From NCBI RefSeq assembly GCF_018137965.1, contig NZ_CP073100.1, positions 310,001 to 374,000 of the forward strand: 64,000 nt of DNA, in the 5' to 3' direction. The position numbers and the translations under genes are program-made. Under the pieces are notes generated by a model. That model was not told where the DNA came from, ran no database searches, and worked only from the letters and a program-made list of their open reading frames with translations. The DNA is from Luteolibacter ambystomatis. Its GTDB lineage: Bacteria; Verrucomicrobiota; Verrucomicrobiia; Verrucomicrobiales; Akkermansiaceae. The first letter of the stretch is position 1. The number at the start of each line of letters is the position of its first letter. This document shows positions 52,801 through 59,944 of this stretch, piece by piece.

Positions 52801-55711
52801 CGCTGGCACGCTGGTGGCGGATCAGACGCTGGGTGGGACCTTCTCCACGCCCACGCCGTCGCTGGTGGGGTCCGCCGTCGGCACGCTCGGAGCGATCCAG
52901 CAGAATCCGGCATCGGCGGTGCAATTCACGGCCGCGGGCGGTGACATCGACCTCTACGCGGGGAACGACATCATCCATCTCACCCAGAACTCCCTCGGCC
53001 AGCTCATTGATGACTCCGAGCACCAGATGCCGATCAACTGGCTCTACCGGCGTGGCTATGTCGATCCTGCCACCGGCGAATACGGGATCTCGAAATACGG
53101 CGAAACCGCCTCGACCGCCTGGTGGGTGGACTTCACCAACTTCTTCGAAGGTGTTGGCGCTTTGGGTGGCGGCAACGTGACTCTTACCGCGGGCCGGGAC
53201 GTGAAGAACGTCGATGCCGCCGTGGCCACGAATGCCCGCATGCCGGGTGGGAAACCGGTTGCGTCCAAGCTGGTGGAACTCGGTGGCGGCGATCTGATCG
53301 TGCGCGCGGGCCGCAATATCGATGGCGGTGTTTACTACGTGGAGCGGGGCGAGGGCACCCTGCATGCCACTGGTTCCGTCACCACGAATGCGACCCGCTC
53401 TCCTTCTCTCGGGAATTTCCGCAGTCCCGCCGCGATCCTGGATCCCTCGACCTGGCTGGGCACAACTCTCTTTGTCGGCAAGTCGAGCTTCGATGTTTCC
53501 GCCGGTGGTGATCTGTTGCTCGGGCCGGTGGCGAACGTGTTCATGCTCCCGCAGGGCTACAACAACAGCTACTGGTACAAAACCTGGTTCTCCACGTATG
53601 ATAAAGACAGCTCGGTGACGCTCTCTTCGCTGGGCGGTTCGGTGAAGATCCGGGAAGGCGTCGTGAACAGCGGTGGCGGACTTTCGGCCGCCCAGCCTGC
53701 ATTGCAGACCTGGTTCGAAAGCCAGCTTCTGCTCAAGACGGGTACGGAGCCCTCCGTGTCGTTCTACCAACCGTGGCTGCGCCTGACCGAGTCCGCCGTG
53801 AACCAATTCAGCACCGGCTACTCTCTCATGCCGGGGAGCCTCTCGGTGACCACCTTCTCCGGAAATATCTCGCTGGTGGGGAATCTCACGCTCTCCCCTT
53901 CACCGGTGGGTAATTTGGAACTGCTCTCCGCCGGGTCGGTCGACGGTTTCCAGATCGCAGGCGTGGTGTCCGGTACCAGCTTCTGGAGCGCCAGCCGCAT
54001 CAACCTGTCGGACGTCAATCCGGCTTCGGTTCCGGGCGTCATCAACCCGTTCGCCTATCAAACCTTGGTGGGCACCGGCAGCGGGGCGAACAAAACCAAT
54101 ACCGGATTCCTTGCGAATCTTGATGCCTTGTTCGCTGAGACAGGATCATTGGATGGTTCGCTGCAAAAGAAACAGGGCTTGCATACAGCCGGGGCCCTTC
54201 ACTCTGGCGATGACGAGCCGGTGAGGATTTATTCCGAGTCGGATATTTCGGGTATCACGCTTTTCTCCGGCAAGGCTGGCCGGATCCTCGCAGGCCGGGA
54301 TCTCCGGGACATCGCAATCTATCTCCAGAACGTCAGCACAAGCGACGTCTCGGTGGTTTCCGCCGGGCGGGATCTGATCGCCTACGATGCCAATACCTCC
54401 GGGCGCATTGCCGCCCGCTCCACCGGCAACGTGCTTGCCAGTGGTCAGACGCCACAGGCCGGGGACATTCAGATCGCCGGACCTGGGACGCTTGAGGTGT
54501 TTGCCGGACGCGATCTCGATCTCGGCATCGGCACCAACAACACCGACGGCACAGGAACCGGCATTACCAGCGTCGGCAATGGCCGGAATCCGTATCTGCC
54601 TTTCGGCGGCGCGGATGTCATCATCGGGGCGGGAGTGGGCGATGCTTGGTCCTTGGATGAGAGCCGGGCGGATTTCACCGCTTTCATCAACAAGTTCGTG
54701 AAGGCCAGCGAGGGCCCGGCCCTGCTGAAGGAAATCGGATTGACCACCGAGCAATTCGACGCGCTGTCATCGGAGAAGCAGAAACAAGTCGCCCTTCAGG
54801 TATTCTATCTGGTGTTGCGTGATGCCGGTCGCAATCACAACAAGGCCGACACGGCCAGCAAGGAGGATAGCGAGGGCTTCAAGAATTATGAACGGGGCAA
54901 ACTGGCGATCACCACGCTGTTCCCGGGGGATGCGTGGGATGGTGACATCACCACCCAGGCCCGCGACATCCGGACCAGAAACGGTGGCGATATTTCGATC
55001 TTCGCTCCCGGCGGATCGCTGGCGCTGGCTTCCACGGTGATTGGCAATCCGCTCGCACCTCCGGGGATCATCACGGAGTCCGGTGGCGATATTCATGTCT
55101 TCACCCGAAATGACGTGAACCTCGGTATTTCCCGTATCTTCACGCTGCGTGGCGGTGATGAAATCATCTGGTCCTCGCTCGGCAACATTGCCGCGGGCTC
55201 GTCGTCCAAGACCGTCCAGTCCGCCCCCCCCACCCGTGTGCTCATCGATCCGCAGAGCGCGGATGTGAAGACGGACCTTGCTGGCCTTGCAACCGGTGGT
55301 GGTATCGGTGTGCTCACCTCGGTGGCCGGGGTCAAGCCGGGCGATGTCGATTTGATCGCACCCGTCGGCACCGTTGATGCGGGTGATGCTGGCATCCGCG
55401 TTTCCGGCAACCTGAACATCGCCGCAGCCGTGGTCGCGAACGCTGGAAACATTTCCGTGGGCGGCAATAGTGCGGGAACTCCTTCGCTCGGAGGAGCCGG
55501 ACCAGGGCTTGGAAGCCTGGCAGCATCCTCCAACACCGCAGCGGCGACGAACACCGCCGTAAACGAAGCCGCATCCCGCTCCGCCGAGCCGAAGCAAACC
55601 ATGGAGGAAATGCCGTCCATCATCGTTGTGGAGGTCGTTGGATACGGAGGTTCCGACGAGGACGAACCGTCCACGGAGGAACAGAAGGATCACCAGCCGG
55701 CCGAAGGCTGA
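43859..55711 (+). CDS. Giant filamentous-haemagglutinin-like exoprotein (TpsA)
   Basis: A 3950-residue exoprotein. It starts with an extended, Arg-rich signal (MKPRRHFLSRRFARKHAIRF). The TPS domain covers about 115-320: ALLNWKTFNVG (about 164), INRNGIIFGGGSQVN (about 222), the NPNG-type motif. The long middle is a beta-helix of repeats built on IDVSG and GGxLxL blocks. A doubled module lies near 2620-2840. The DUF3739-like end spans about 3700-3890 (GGDISIFAPGGSLAL, GGDEIIWSSLGNIAAGSSS). The tail is acidic (SDEDEPSTEEQKD). No autotransporter barrel, PEP-CTERM or sorting motif is seen, so export is by TpsB. Probably an adhesin or surface fibre; no toxin domain was found. Confidence 0.95.
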   Translation: MKPRRHFLSRRFARKHAIRFGCVCTLATTIVVNGGDLLRGGAAANTLPAGAVATTNTPAPISANAAGNANDSLAKTTQAIQAVQAMQTAARNLAKNNGSNNLGQNPNNPSQTLPDVPDGLAIGGLEVDPRVGTDSTLWQGANLPVQSTNSGGTTQVTVKQTAQQALLNWKTFNVGKNTKLTFDQSAGGTDAGQWIAFNKVNDPSANPTQILGSIEAPGQVYIINRNGIIFGGGSQVNTHALVASSLPINATLVQNGLLNNPDHQFLFDGLDKGASDDIDSTTRFGDIIVQSGATITSPSSSAHVGGRVMLVGPNVTNSGTIATPDGQTILAAGLQVGVVAHDTSDASLRGLDVYIGAVVDPVSTISAYAGTATNSGLIDSARANITMAGKTVNQLGVISSTTSVSFNGRIDLLANYDAIANVAYDSTATKGPAYLNRTTGSVTLGEGSVTSVLPELGSKDKVVGSQLALKSQVNIFGQYVHFDDNSLLVATSGDVTVNAGVWNTQTFSANQSPIYFFMRSGGRIDLDAGSIIDVSGSKNVKSFVTSNIVEVELRGSELADSPLNRDGALRGQTIYVDITQTGVYNGKTWVGTPLADVSGYVNLVQRTVGELTTSGGTVNLNAGGSVVVRNGASVDVSGGWVNYEGGVVQTSRVMRDGKIIDITAATPDVKYDGVYTGGSTITQTRWGPTEQFISPLTVNGTRYQEGFTAGGSGGTLNISAPSMALDGSLQGAIHVGERQRALTPANSTLNLSFTADRLLTSGATQASQYSPTPPKISFAQTPSQEAVADYATDGSGVPVALPASRVSDVVLDSDLLGPEGFGSLSITNLDGDIVVPETVSLTAGRGGSITFSAANIDIQGSMTATGGSLSFTTYNISPAVADERRAANILTLPPANSDRGHFTLGARSTLSTAGLIVDDRPDSPTRAQTPLVTTGGKVTINSFSADLAQGSVIDVSGGVMLSSTGKVTYGNAGSVSIGTGRDAKLSGVTGGLLSLGSELRGYSGAKGGSLSLTTLAMQVGGTSSQAGTFVVDPSFFDQGGFSSFALSGIGTADTPGMLVTAGTIIQPQVTSWIVRNTPAGQPVVFDSYIQPEGLRSPVSLSFSSTGATDDLSGSPIVRAVTVVQAGAVIDAGALGSVSIKGTAVQMDGTLRARGGTLQVSGATNLADDNAGALPAVTVVLGSTAVLDASGATLLIPDTFGRRRGQVLDGGTITVSGNLVAKSGAVLDVSGTSGVLDLLPGESGQSIADLITTNPVTGKPVSTRGKSTTVESDGGAINLKGGELLLTDATLLGRAGGSTASGGTLAISSSGLRPGSGTGNFFFDPAIVVTNSGTVIPGTMSVSIGSKMELDASGVNGGVRFSADDFTNGGFANLDLGNPVKFSGDVTIHAAGRISVGGSNSGAIYANGNVNLDASHIVLGTGLGVPLSPEQKAALGFANGTSTAYLPAAHGSGSFNASADLIDVGYVSMQGIGTANLTADHGDIRGNGNLAIAGDLKLKAAQIYPPTAMDFTIAAFDYTEASVLHHGSVTIEGSGTKKLPLSAGGTLSIYASTIHQNGVLRAPFGTIKLGWDGTGTAPKDVLTGLTYTPTANLTLGSQSVTSVSAIDPVTGKGVTIPYGISPDGSTWLDPTGVDITSSGAPQKSIKLAGASVITEQGSQVDVRGGGDLLAFRFVSGLGGSTDILASSGSFAVIPGYDSSFAPYAPFGSGSALSGNPGYTNSSLQVGDQVQLQGGGGLPAGTYTLLPARYALLPGAYLVTPQSGTAVGTVGKPDGSSIVSGTRFNGMTSDSVPVIQTRFEVASAQTIAKRAEYTKLLANTFLTTTGGLRLPGDSGQLVLAATQAMAIGGQVFSAAGTGFRGGLIDISSPVDIVIAGAGAPAASGVLTLDASLLSSFGAESLLIGGYRQTTSEGTKVTVTTTNLTVDNAGSPLTGTEIILASKGSLKIDDGATIQQTGTPPAGDTLIFGDTGTAGSGNGALVRVGGSNASSILRRGVTVGGGVELDVGSGSILKGSGLVLDSTSKTLLSSGATLDAKSLSLSSGHVTLQLDPAITPGADAGLVIAGSTLASLSNAGSFALASYSSLDLLGAGTVGEYGAGGKPVLDSLILRAAEIRGLQNGGGEVDFIAKSISLDNLPGGTASTASIAGSGNLAFHAQTLFLGTGAMVVKGFSNITLDATTALQTTASGSFRAAGNLSVSSPVVYAGKATAYAVTADGSLSVASNGTSNGTVSAAGLGASLALTGSSVDVGSRIVLPSGDVLIHATSGNVTVSGSIEAGGISRRFKDVTKYTDGGRIRLTSDHGNVVLSNSGSLDVSARPGGGDGGELDVSAAEGTITLAGTALGGGGAGGAGGVFVMDTGSLASLAAIDTFLNTASFDASRSFRVRNGDVAVDGTAHVHNYLLAADRGSITLTGTIDASGSTGGSVRLVARDSVTLASGAKIDVSAADFDSAGKGGEIALETRGNNGGQIALQSGSLVDLTVDSWTASSAAAGKFQGTLHLRAPRNAANNDLAVAAIDGEVRNASNILVEGYKVYDVIDYGGIITTSVQSEILSSGQSFMGASGTTTSNYTAMMDRLLAHNSGLSSVLVLAPGAEVVNSATASNVSLSLNAAGAGVVVPSAGGTLTFPSGTPGNNRITSTVAGTITSASGVVTTLAANTATTIEAGSTITFASGGTVSFATGGTGGAIPVSLASGSTYNTSASNSVASVSTRGTLVTLNTAGTSGINLVAGARVSMPTGTVGTNRIRATVGGTITSPTGVVTNFAANTNTQVAAGSIVTLNSAGTLTFASGGTGGAIPVALVAGSFTTTGVTTVTPNTGNIVLGSTISTPTDDWNLSTNRFGPKGAPGVLTLRSSTNIVLYNSINDGFNTSSYRSALLARNALLPDNIQSWSYRITAGADLSAADVLQVQSMSSLAANSGSLLLGKNAFDAQITGGANALTSTLLASTTSSNPYQVIRTGSGDIDVAAGRDIRFLNQFATIYTAGTLVADQTLGGTFSTPTPSLVGSAVGTLGAIQQNPASAVQFTAAGGDIDLYAGNDIIHLTQNSLGQLIDDSEHQMPINWLYRRGYVDPATGEYGISKYGETASTAWWVDFTNFFEGVGALGGGNVTLTAGRDVKNVDAAVATNARMPGGKPVASKLVELGGGDLIVRAGRNIDGGVYYVERGEGTLHATGSVTTNATRSPSLGNFRSPAAILDPSTWLGTTLFVGKSSFDVSAGGDLLLGPVANVFMLPQGYNNSYWYKTWFSTYDKDSSVTLSSLGGSVKIREGVVNSGGGLSAAQPALQTWFESQLLLKTGTEPSVSFYQPWLRLTESAVNQFSTGYSLMPGSLSVTTFSGNISLVGNLTLSPSPVGNLELLSAGSVDGFQIAGVVSGTSFWSASRINLSDVNPASVPGVINPFAYQTLVGTGSGANKTNTGFLANLDALFAETGSLDGSLQKKQGLHTAGALHSGDDEPVRIYSESDISGITLFSGKAGRILAGRDLRDIAIYLQNVSTSDVSVVSAGRDLIAYDANTSGRIAARSTGNVLASGQTPQAGDIQIAGPGTLEVFAGRDLDLGIGTNNTDGTGTGITSVGNGRNPYLPFGGADVIIGAGVGDAWSLDESRADFTAFINKFVKASEGPALLKEIGLTTEQFDALSSEKQKQVALQVFYLVLRDAGRNHNKADTASKEDSEGFKNYERGKLAITTLFPGDAWDGDITTQARDIRTRNGGDISIFAPGGSLALASTVIGNPLAPPGIITESGGDIHVFTRNDVNLGISRIFTLRGGDEIIWSSLGNIAAGSSSKTVQSAPPTRVLIDPQSADVKTDLAGLATGGGIGVLTSVAGVKPGDVDLIAPVGTVDAGDAGIRVSGNLNIAAAVVANAGNISVGGNSAGTPSLGGAGPGLGSLAASSNTAAATNTAVNEAASRSAEPKQTMEEMPSIIVVEVVGYGGSDEDEPSTEEQKDHQPAEG
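51718..52270 (+). repeat. Tandem duplicated module inside tpsA
   Basis: Two in-frame copies, each about 110 residues, start near residues 2620 and 2730 of TpsA. Each contains NRI-x-x-TVxGTIT, a GVVT-x-x-AANT block, AGSxVT/IT and FASGGTGGAIPV. They match at DNA level also (CCTTTGCCAGCGGCGGCACC against the T variant). This indicates a recent duplication within a larger set of older repeats. Confidence 0.7.
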
Positions 55712-55785
55712 CGCCTCTTGTCTCCGAACCGGGACCGGCCGCACGCGAAGCGTGGCGAGGCCGGATGGGCTTTCGTGTCCAGGTT

Positions 55786-55832
55786 GTCACATCGTGGGGG
55801 AGGCTGTCCTGGTTTTGCCGGCAAGATGTGAC
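55786..55832. promoter_or_regulatory. GTCACATC/GATGTGAC inverted repeat downstream of tpsA
   Basis: GTCACATC (55786-55793) and GATGTGAC (55825-55832) are perfect inverted copies, 31 bases apart. Another GTCAC lies at 55872-55876. They precede the secreted-protein gene at 55980 and share the pentamer with the array upstream of tpsB. Confidence 0.4.
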
Positions 55833-55979
55833 GTTTTCGCCACCCGCTGCTTCTTCCCATGGACGATGGGTGTCACGAAGGTCGCTCCAACAAAGCCGCC
55901 CCCCCCGCACCACCGCACGTTCCCCGGTGGGCTACTAAATTCATAGTTTCAACAATCAAGCCATCCAAGCAAGACCACC

Positions 55980-57047
55980 ATGAAAATGCCCCGAATGTTC
56001 CCCCTGGCGCTGACCGCCATGACCCTGATTCCGATGGCGGCGGACGCCGTCACCGCTCCTCAAGGCACGGTGCTGATGGGGTTCCGCGTAACCGGCGGTA
56101 CCGGCGTTGGCTCCTCCTACGTCGTGGATATCGGCTTGGCCGAATCATACCGTGACGCCACCGGTCCCATCACCATCACGAACCTCGCGGCCGACTTGGA
56201 GATTCGCTTCGGGTTCGACTGGCAGACCCGCACGGATCTGTTTTACGGAGTAGGAGCATGCCCGGACAGCAATGCGGCTTTCCATGGTGACGCGGAGGAC
56301 ACGCTGTATCTCAGCCGCCCGCAGACGGCGGAGAACGTTCCGGGGACCAGCCCGTCGATCAATACTTCGTCCGGTCGTGCTACGATCGCCGCGAACCTCA
56401 CCGACGTGCTCGGCGTTGCCGGTGTCAGCGGTTTCCGCTATTCGGCCGTCAGCCCGGGCAACTCGCACGCCTCCCGTCAGCCGGATACGGATCCCAACAG
56501 CTGGCGCCAGTACATGGGCCCCGGTGGTGTTGCTGGCAAAGCTGGCAATACCGGTAATTTCGACTTCTCCTGGTCCCAGACCGGTGGCGGCGAGATCGAA
56601 GGCACCCCGGACAAGACCTTGAGCCTTTTCCGGATTTCCGGCGGCACTGCGGCCACCTACCTCGGCTACTTCAAGATCCAGGGAAACGGCGATGTGGTCT
56701 ACACGCCTGCACCGTCCTCCGTGAACTACACCACCTGGGCGGCCACCAACGCTGGCGGACAGTCATACGACCAGGATTTCGATGGTGACGGCATCTCCAA
56801 CGGTGTCGAGTTCTTCACCGGCACCCCGGGAAATGCGTCAACCTCTCACATCGGAGTCACGAACGGACACGTCATCTGGCCGCGCGCCACGGGACGTACG
56901 GTGACCACCGTATTCGTCCAGACTTCCACCAACCTCCAGACATGGACGGACGTGGGTTCCAACCTGGCGGGTGGCACCGGCTCGATCGATTTCACGCTTC
57001 CTACCGGCCAGTCGAAGATCTTTGCACGCCTTCGGGTCGTGCCGTGA
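55980..57047 (+). CDS. Secreted protein with calcium-binding-like motif and verrucomicrobial C-terminus
   Basis: A 355-residue protein with signal peptide (to about AADA). Residues about 30-240 form a domain shared with the next gene: VLMGFRVTGGTGVGSSYVVDIG, GLAESYRDA, GPGGVAGKAGNTGN. Then comes DQDFDGDGISNGVEFFTGT (about 262-280), a thrombospondin-type-3-like Ca2+ site. The C-terminal 75 residues (IWPRATGRTVTTVFVQTS, TWTDVGSNL, IFARLRVVP at the end) follow a pattern repeated in many exported verrucomicrobial proteins, possibly a sorting module. Function unknown. Confidence 0.72.
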   Translation: MKMPRMFPLALTAMTLIPMAADAVTAPQGTVLMGFRVTGGTGVGSSYVVDIGLAESYRDATGPITITNLAADLEIRFGFDWQTRTDLFYGVGACPDSNAAFHGDAEDTLYLSRPQTAENVPGTSPSINTSSGRATIAANLTDVLGVAGVSGFRYSAVSPGNSHASRQPDTDPNSWRQYMGPGGVAGKAGNTGNFDFSWSQTGGGEIEGTPDKTLSLFRISGGTAATYLGYFKIQGNGDVVYTPAPSSVNYTTWAATNAGGQSYDQDFDGDGISNGVEFFTGTPGNASTSHIGVTNGHVIWPRATGRTVTTVFVQTSTNLQTWTDVGSNLAGGTGSIDFTLPTGQSKIFARLRVVP

Positions 57048-57146
57048 GGAAGCCATGTGACGAAATCTTGGCACTAGAGTCATTGGCTCCGGACCCCGCC
57101 TTTCATTTCTCACACCTCGTCCATCCCCAACACGGATACACTACAC

Positions 57147-57947
57147 ATGAACCTCAAAAAGCGATTCCTTCTCGCCATTTCATCGGCGTGCGTCGCGGGT
57201 GCTGCCTCCTCCGAAGCAGCGACCGTCGCCTCTGGTGATCTTATTGTCGGCTTCCGCGCCCTTTCGGGCCAGGGTGCCGGAACCAGTTACGTGGTGAGCA
57301 TCGGCCAGGCCTCCCTCTACCGGGATGCCGATTCCACCGTCACCGTTTCCACCACGGGCGGCACCTATAACCGCGGCGACATCGGCGCGGACTTGGTCTC
57401 CATTTACGGAGCCAATTGGTCCACTCGTACCGATCTTGTCTGGGCCATCGTTGGCACCACCGGTGCGAGCGATATCTACGGCTCCCGCGCGGAAACCACC
57501 CCCGGCACGGTTCCCGCCGCCTGGGTGTTCAACACCTCCGGCGCCCGCAGCACCGTTTCCGGCAACATCACCAACGTGATCGGCATCGGCCTCCCCGGCG
57601 GCCTTGACGACGCCACGGCGATGGCCGGCGGTATCTACGGCGGCCGTGAAGCCGACGGCAGCGCCAACGCATGGCGCGGCTACCTCGGTGCCGGCGGTGT
57701 CGCCGGTCAGGCTGGTGCGACCGGCAACACCGACTTTGGTGCGTTCCCCGGCGACATCGAAGGCAATGTGACCCAGTCCCTTTCGCTCTTCAATATCACC
57801 GGCAACGGTTCCGCCAACAGCTCCTACGTGGGCTCATTCTCCATCAGCTCCAACGGCACCATCACGATGGTTCCCGAGCCCTCCAGCCTCTTCGCGTTGC
57901 TCGGTGGCTCCGCCCTCCTGATCTCCCGCCGCCGCCGTTCCGCCTGA
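57147..57947 (+). CDS. PEP-CTERM secreted protein, paralogue of the preceding gene
   Basis: A 266-residue protein with signal peptide. The main domain (about 30-235) resembles that of the previous protein: DLIVGFRALSGQGAGTSYVV, SIGQASLYRDADS, LGAGGVAGQAGATGN. The C-terminus is VPEPSSLFALLGGSALLIS then RRRR, a PEP-CTERM signal: the Pro-Glu-Pro, a membrane helix and a basic end. Such proteins are recognised by an exosortase and attached to the surface or matrix. No exosortase gene is in the window. Confidence 0.9.
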   Translation: MNLKKRFLLAISSACVAGAASSEAATVASGDLIVGFRALSGQGAGTSYVVSIGQASLYRDADSTVTVSTTGGTYNRGDIGADLVSIYGANWSTRTDLVWAIVGTTGASDIYGSRAETTPGTVPAAWVFNTSGARSTVSGNITNVIGIGLPGGLDDATAMAGGIYGGREADGSANAWRGYLGAGGVAGQAGATGNTDFGAFPGDIEGNVTQSLSLFNITGNGSANSSYVGSFSISSNGTITMVPEPSSLFALLGGSALLISRRRRSA

Positions 57948-57984
57948 TCCCATTCGAATTGACCAGACAACCATATACACTCCA

Positions 57985-59157
57985 ATGACCACCAAAAACA
58001 TGCTCGTCTGCGCCGCCATTGCCTGCGGCACGATCGCCACGGCTTCGGCCGATGACGTTTACCTCACCGGTTCGTCCGCCTTCCGCGGCGTCGTGATGAA
58101 GTATCTGCGCGAACATATGACCAACAAGCGCGCGGTGTTCGACAAGGCTCTCAACTCCGATCTGACCAAGAGCGTCGATGCTTCCAGCTTCATCGTCCTG
58201 AGCGGCAACTACGGCGGCAATCCGATCACGATCTATTGCGCCTGGACGGGTTCCGTGGCCGGTATCCACACCGTGGTCGAGTCGCAGAACGTCGCTTTCC
58301 CGGTCAAGCCTGCCGATTTCGACACCAACGTGAACTACAGCATCGAAGGTGCTGGCCAGGGCGTCCAGGGCACCACCGTGAACTCGCTTGGCAACATCAC
58401 CTCGGCGAGCTTCAACCACATCCCGTCCTTCGGTTTCTCGGATGTGTTCCAATCCTCCACGGTTTACACCACCCCCGCCAATGACACCCCGCTTGCCGTC
58501 CTTCCGTTCAAGTGGGTGGCCAGCCGTGGTGCTCAGGCCAGCGGTGTGACCAACATCACTCCCCAGCTTGCCCAGACGCTGTTCAAGACTGGTACCGTCA
58601 GCCTCGCCCAGTTCACCGGCATTCCCGCACACGCGGCGAACAAGGTTTACGCGCTGGGTCGTAACGGTGAGTCCGGTACCCGCCTCTCCGCCATGGCTGA
58701 AATGGGCGTTGGCGTTTCCGCCGGTCTGACCCAGTACCAGCCGGTTGGAAATCCGGTCACCAGCTGGACCAACATCGGTAATGACGGCTACGTCAGCGGC
58801 GGCACCCTCGCCGGTGCTCTTGGTGCTGTGACCACCGCCGCCAACGGCCACGCCATCGCCTACCTCGGCGTGAGCGATGCCTCCACCGCGACCAACGCCA
58901 CCAACCAGGCCACGGAAGTGTCCCACAACGGTGTGTTCTACACCGCAGCGAGCGATGTGATCCATGGCCGCTATACCTTCTGGTGCTATGAGCACCTTTT
59001 CGATCGCGGCGACCAGACCGGTCAGTCCCTCAGCCTTCTGACGGACCTCCAGACCAACCTGCCCACCGCGTTCAACACCTCGGTCACCACCATCCGCCTC
59101 GGCGACATGCAGTGCGAGCGTGGCAGCGATGGCGAAACCGTCTTCCACTTCGATTGA
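57985..59157 (+). CDS. PstS-like periplasmic binding protein
   Basis: A 390-residue protein with signal peptide (MTTKNMLVCAAIACGTIATASA). The mature protein starts DDVYLTGSSAFRGVVMKYL, the pattern of phosphate-binding PBP-like domains. PFKWVASRG and VYALGRNGESGTRLS also fit that family. No permease or ATPase gene is next to it, so it may not be part of an uptake system. It closes the run of plus-strand secreted-protein genes; a strong terminator follows. Confidence 0.75.
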   Translation: MTTKNMLVCAAIACGTIATASADDVYLTGSSAFRGVVMKYLREHMTNKRAVFDKALNSDLTKSVDASSFIVLSGNYGGNPITIYCAWTGSVAGIHTVVESQNVAFPVKPADFDTNVNYSIEGAGQGVQGTTVNSLGNITSASFNHIPSFGFSDVFQSSTVYTTPANDTPLAVLPFKWVASRGAQASGVTNITPQLAQTLFKTGTVSLAQFTGIPAHAANKVYALGRNGESGTRLSAMAEMGVGVSAGLTQYQPVGNPVTSWTNIGNDGYVSGGTLAGALGAVTTAANGHAIAYLGVSDASTATNATNQATEVSHNGVFYTAASDVIHGRYTFWCYEHLFDRGDQTGQSLSLLTDLQTNLPTAFNTSVTTIRLGDMQCERGSDGETVFHFD

Positions 59158-59181
59158 TCATCGGTTGACGTGCTCATTCGG

Positions 59182-59215
59182 TGGCATCTCCGGTTCGTCC
59201 GGAGATGCCATTTTT
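59182..59215 (+). terminator. Rho-independent terminator
   Basis: TGGCATCTCCGG (59182-59193) pairs with CCGGAGATGCCA (59199-59210), a perfect 12-pair stem, then TTTTT. It ends the secreted-protein transcript. Confidence 0.92.
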
Positions 59216-59248
59216 CCTTGGAGATTTGCTGATTCCCAGCCGTCTGTT

Positions 59249-59941
59249 ATGAAACCTCTCTCCATTTCCGCAATCGCCCTCATTTGCTCTGCGGGAGCAC
59301 TTGTCGCATGGAGATCTATGGGCGAACGGAAGGAGGAAAGGAGGGAACCAGCGGAAAGGATCACGCAGCGATCGGCATTGTCTCCCCGTGGTTTTGATAC
59401 ACCCGGAAAGGCCGTCGTCGGAGCGCCGGTCGGCGGGAATGCCGGAAAACGCGATGGGATTCCCGTTCATGATCAGATCCCTGTTCAAACGGAAGGGAAG
59501 GAATCCGTGCCCGTTCGTTCGGAGCGTGCTGCAAATTTCCCCGCGCCGCTGGCCTCGTCTGGCAAAGGAGTCGCACAACTGCAATCTCGCGACGTCGCTC
59601 CCGGGTCTTCAGAAGTCAAACGGACGGCGGAAGCGGAGAGGGAAGAACCGGCAAAGCTTCCTCTTTTTTATTCCTTGGGAGCCTCGGAAATAAGCAAACG
59701 GATTCCGCAACTCCCGGAAGAGACGATCAAGAGCCTCCAGACGGATTTCGAGCAGCAGGCCGGTGTTGGTTCTTTGGAGCCGGAAGATCCGGAGTATGCC
59801 CGCCGCTGGAAAGAGGCCGAACTGACCTTGGAACAGCAGATTCGCCTCTGGGGTGGATGGGCCGCGTGGGGTGCCTACGAGCATCAGCTCGCGGTCGTGG
59901 CCTACCAGCAGCAAAAGGCTTCCGGAGCGTCCGGACAATGA
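59249..59941 (+). CDS. Hypothetical membrane-anchored or secreted protein
   Basis: A 230-residue protein. The N-terminus (PLSISAIALICSAGALVAW) is a signal peptide or membrane anchor. The next 120 residues are low complexity with many Arg, Glu, Ser and Pro. The C-terminal 80 residues are helical (ISKRIPQLPEETIKSLQTDF, WAAWGAYEHQLAVVAYQQQ). No family recognised. It ends four bases from the convergent epimerase gene. Confidence 0.55.
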   Translation: MKPLSISAIALICSAGALVAWRSMGERKEERREPAERITQRSALSPRGFDTPGKAVVGAPVGGNAGKRDGIPVHDQIPVQTEGKESVPVRSERAANFPAPLASSGKGVAQLQSRDVAPGSSEVKRTAEAEREEPAKLPLFYSLGASEISKRIPQLPEETIKSLQTDFEQQAGVGSLEPEDPEYARRWKEAELTLEQQIRLWGGWAAWGAYEHQLAVVAYQQQKASGASGQ

Positions 59942-59944
59942 GGG

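Noticed and set aside
43859..55711. CDI-type toxin at the end of TpsA
   Set aside because: The C-terminus is a DUF3739-like region and acidic tail; no VENN-type motif and no small immunity gene follows.
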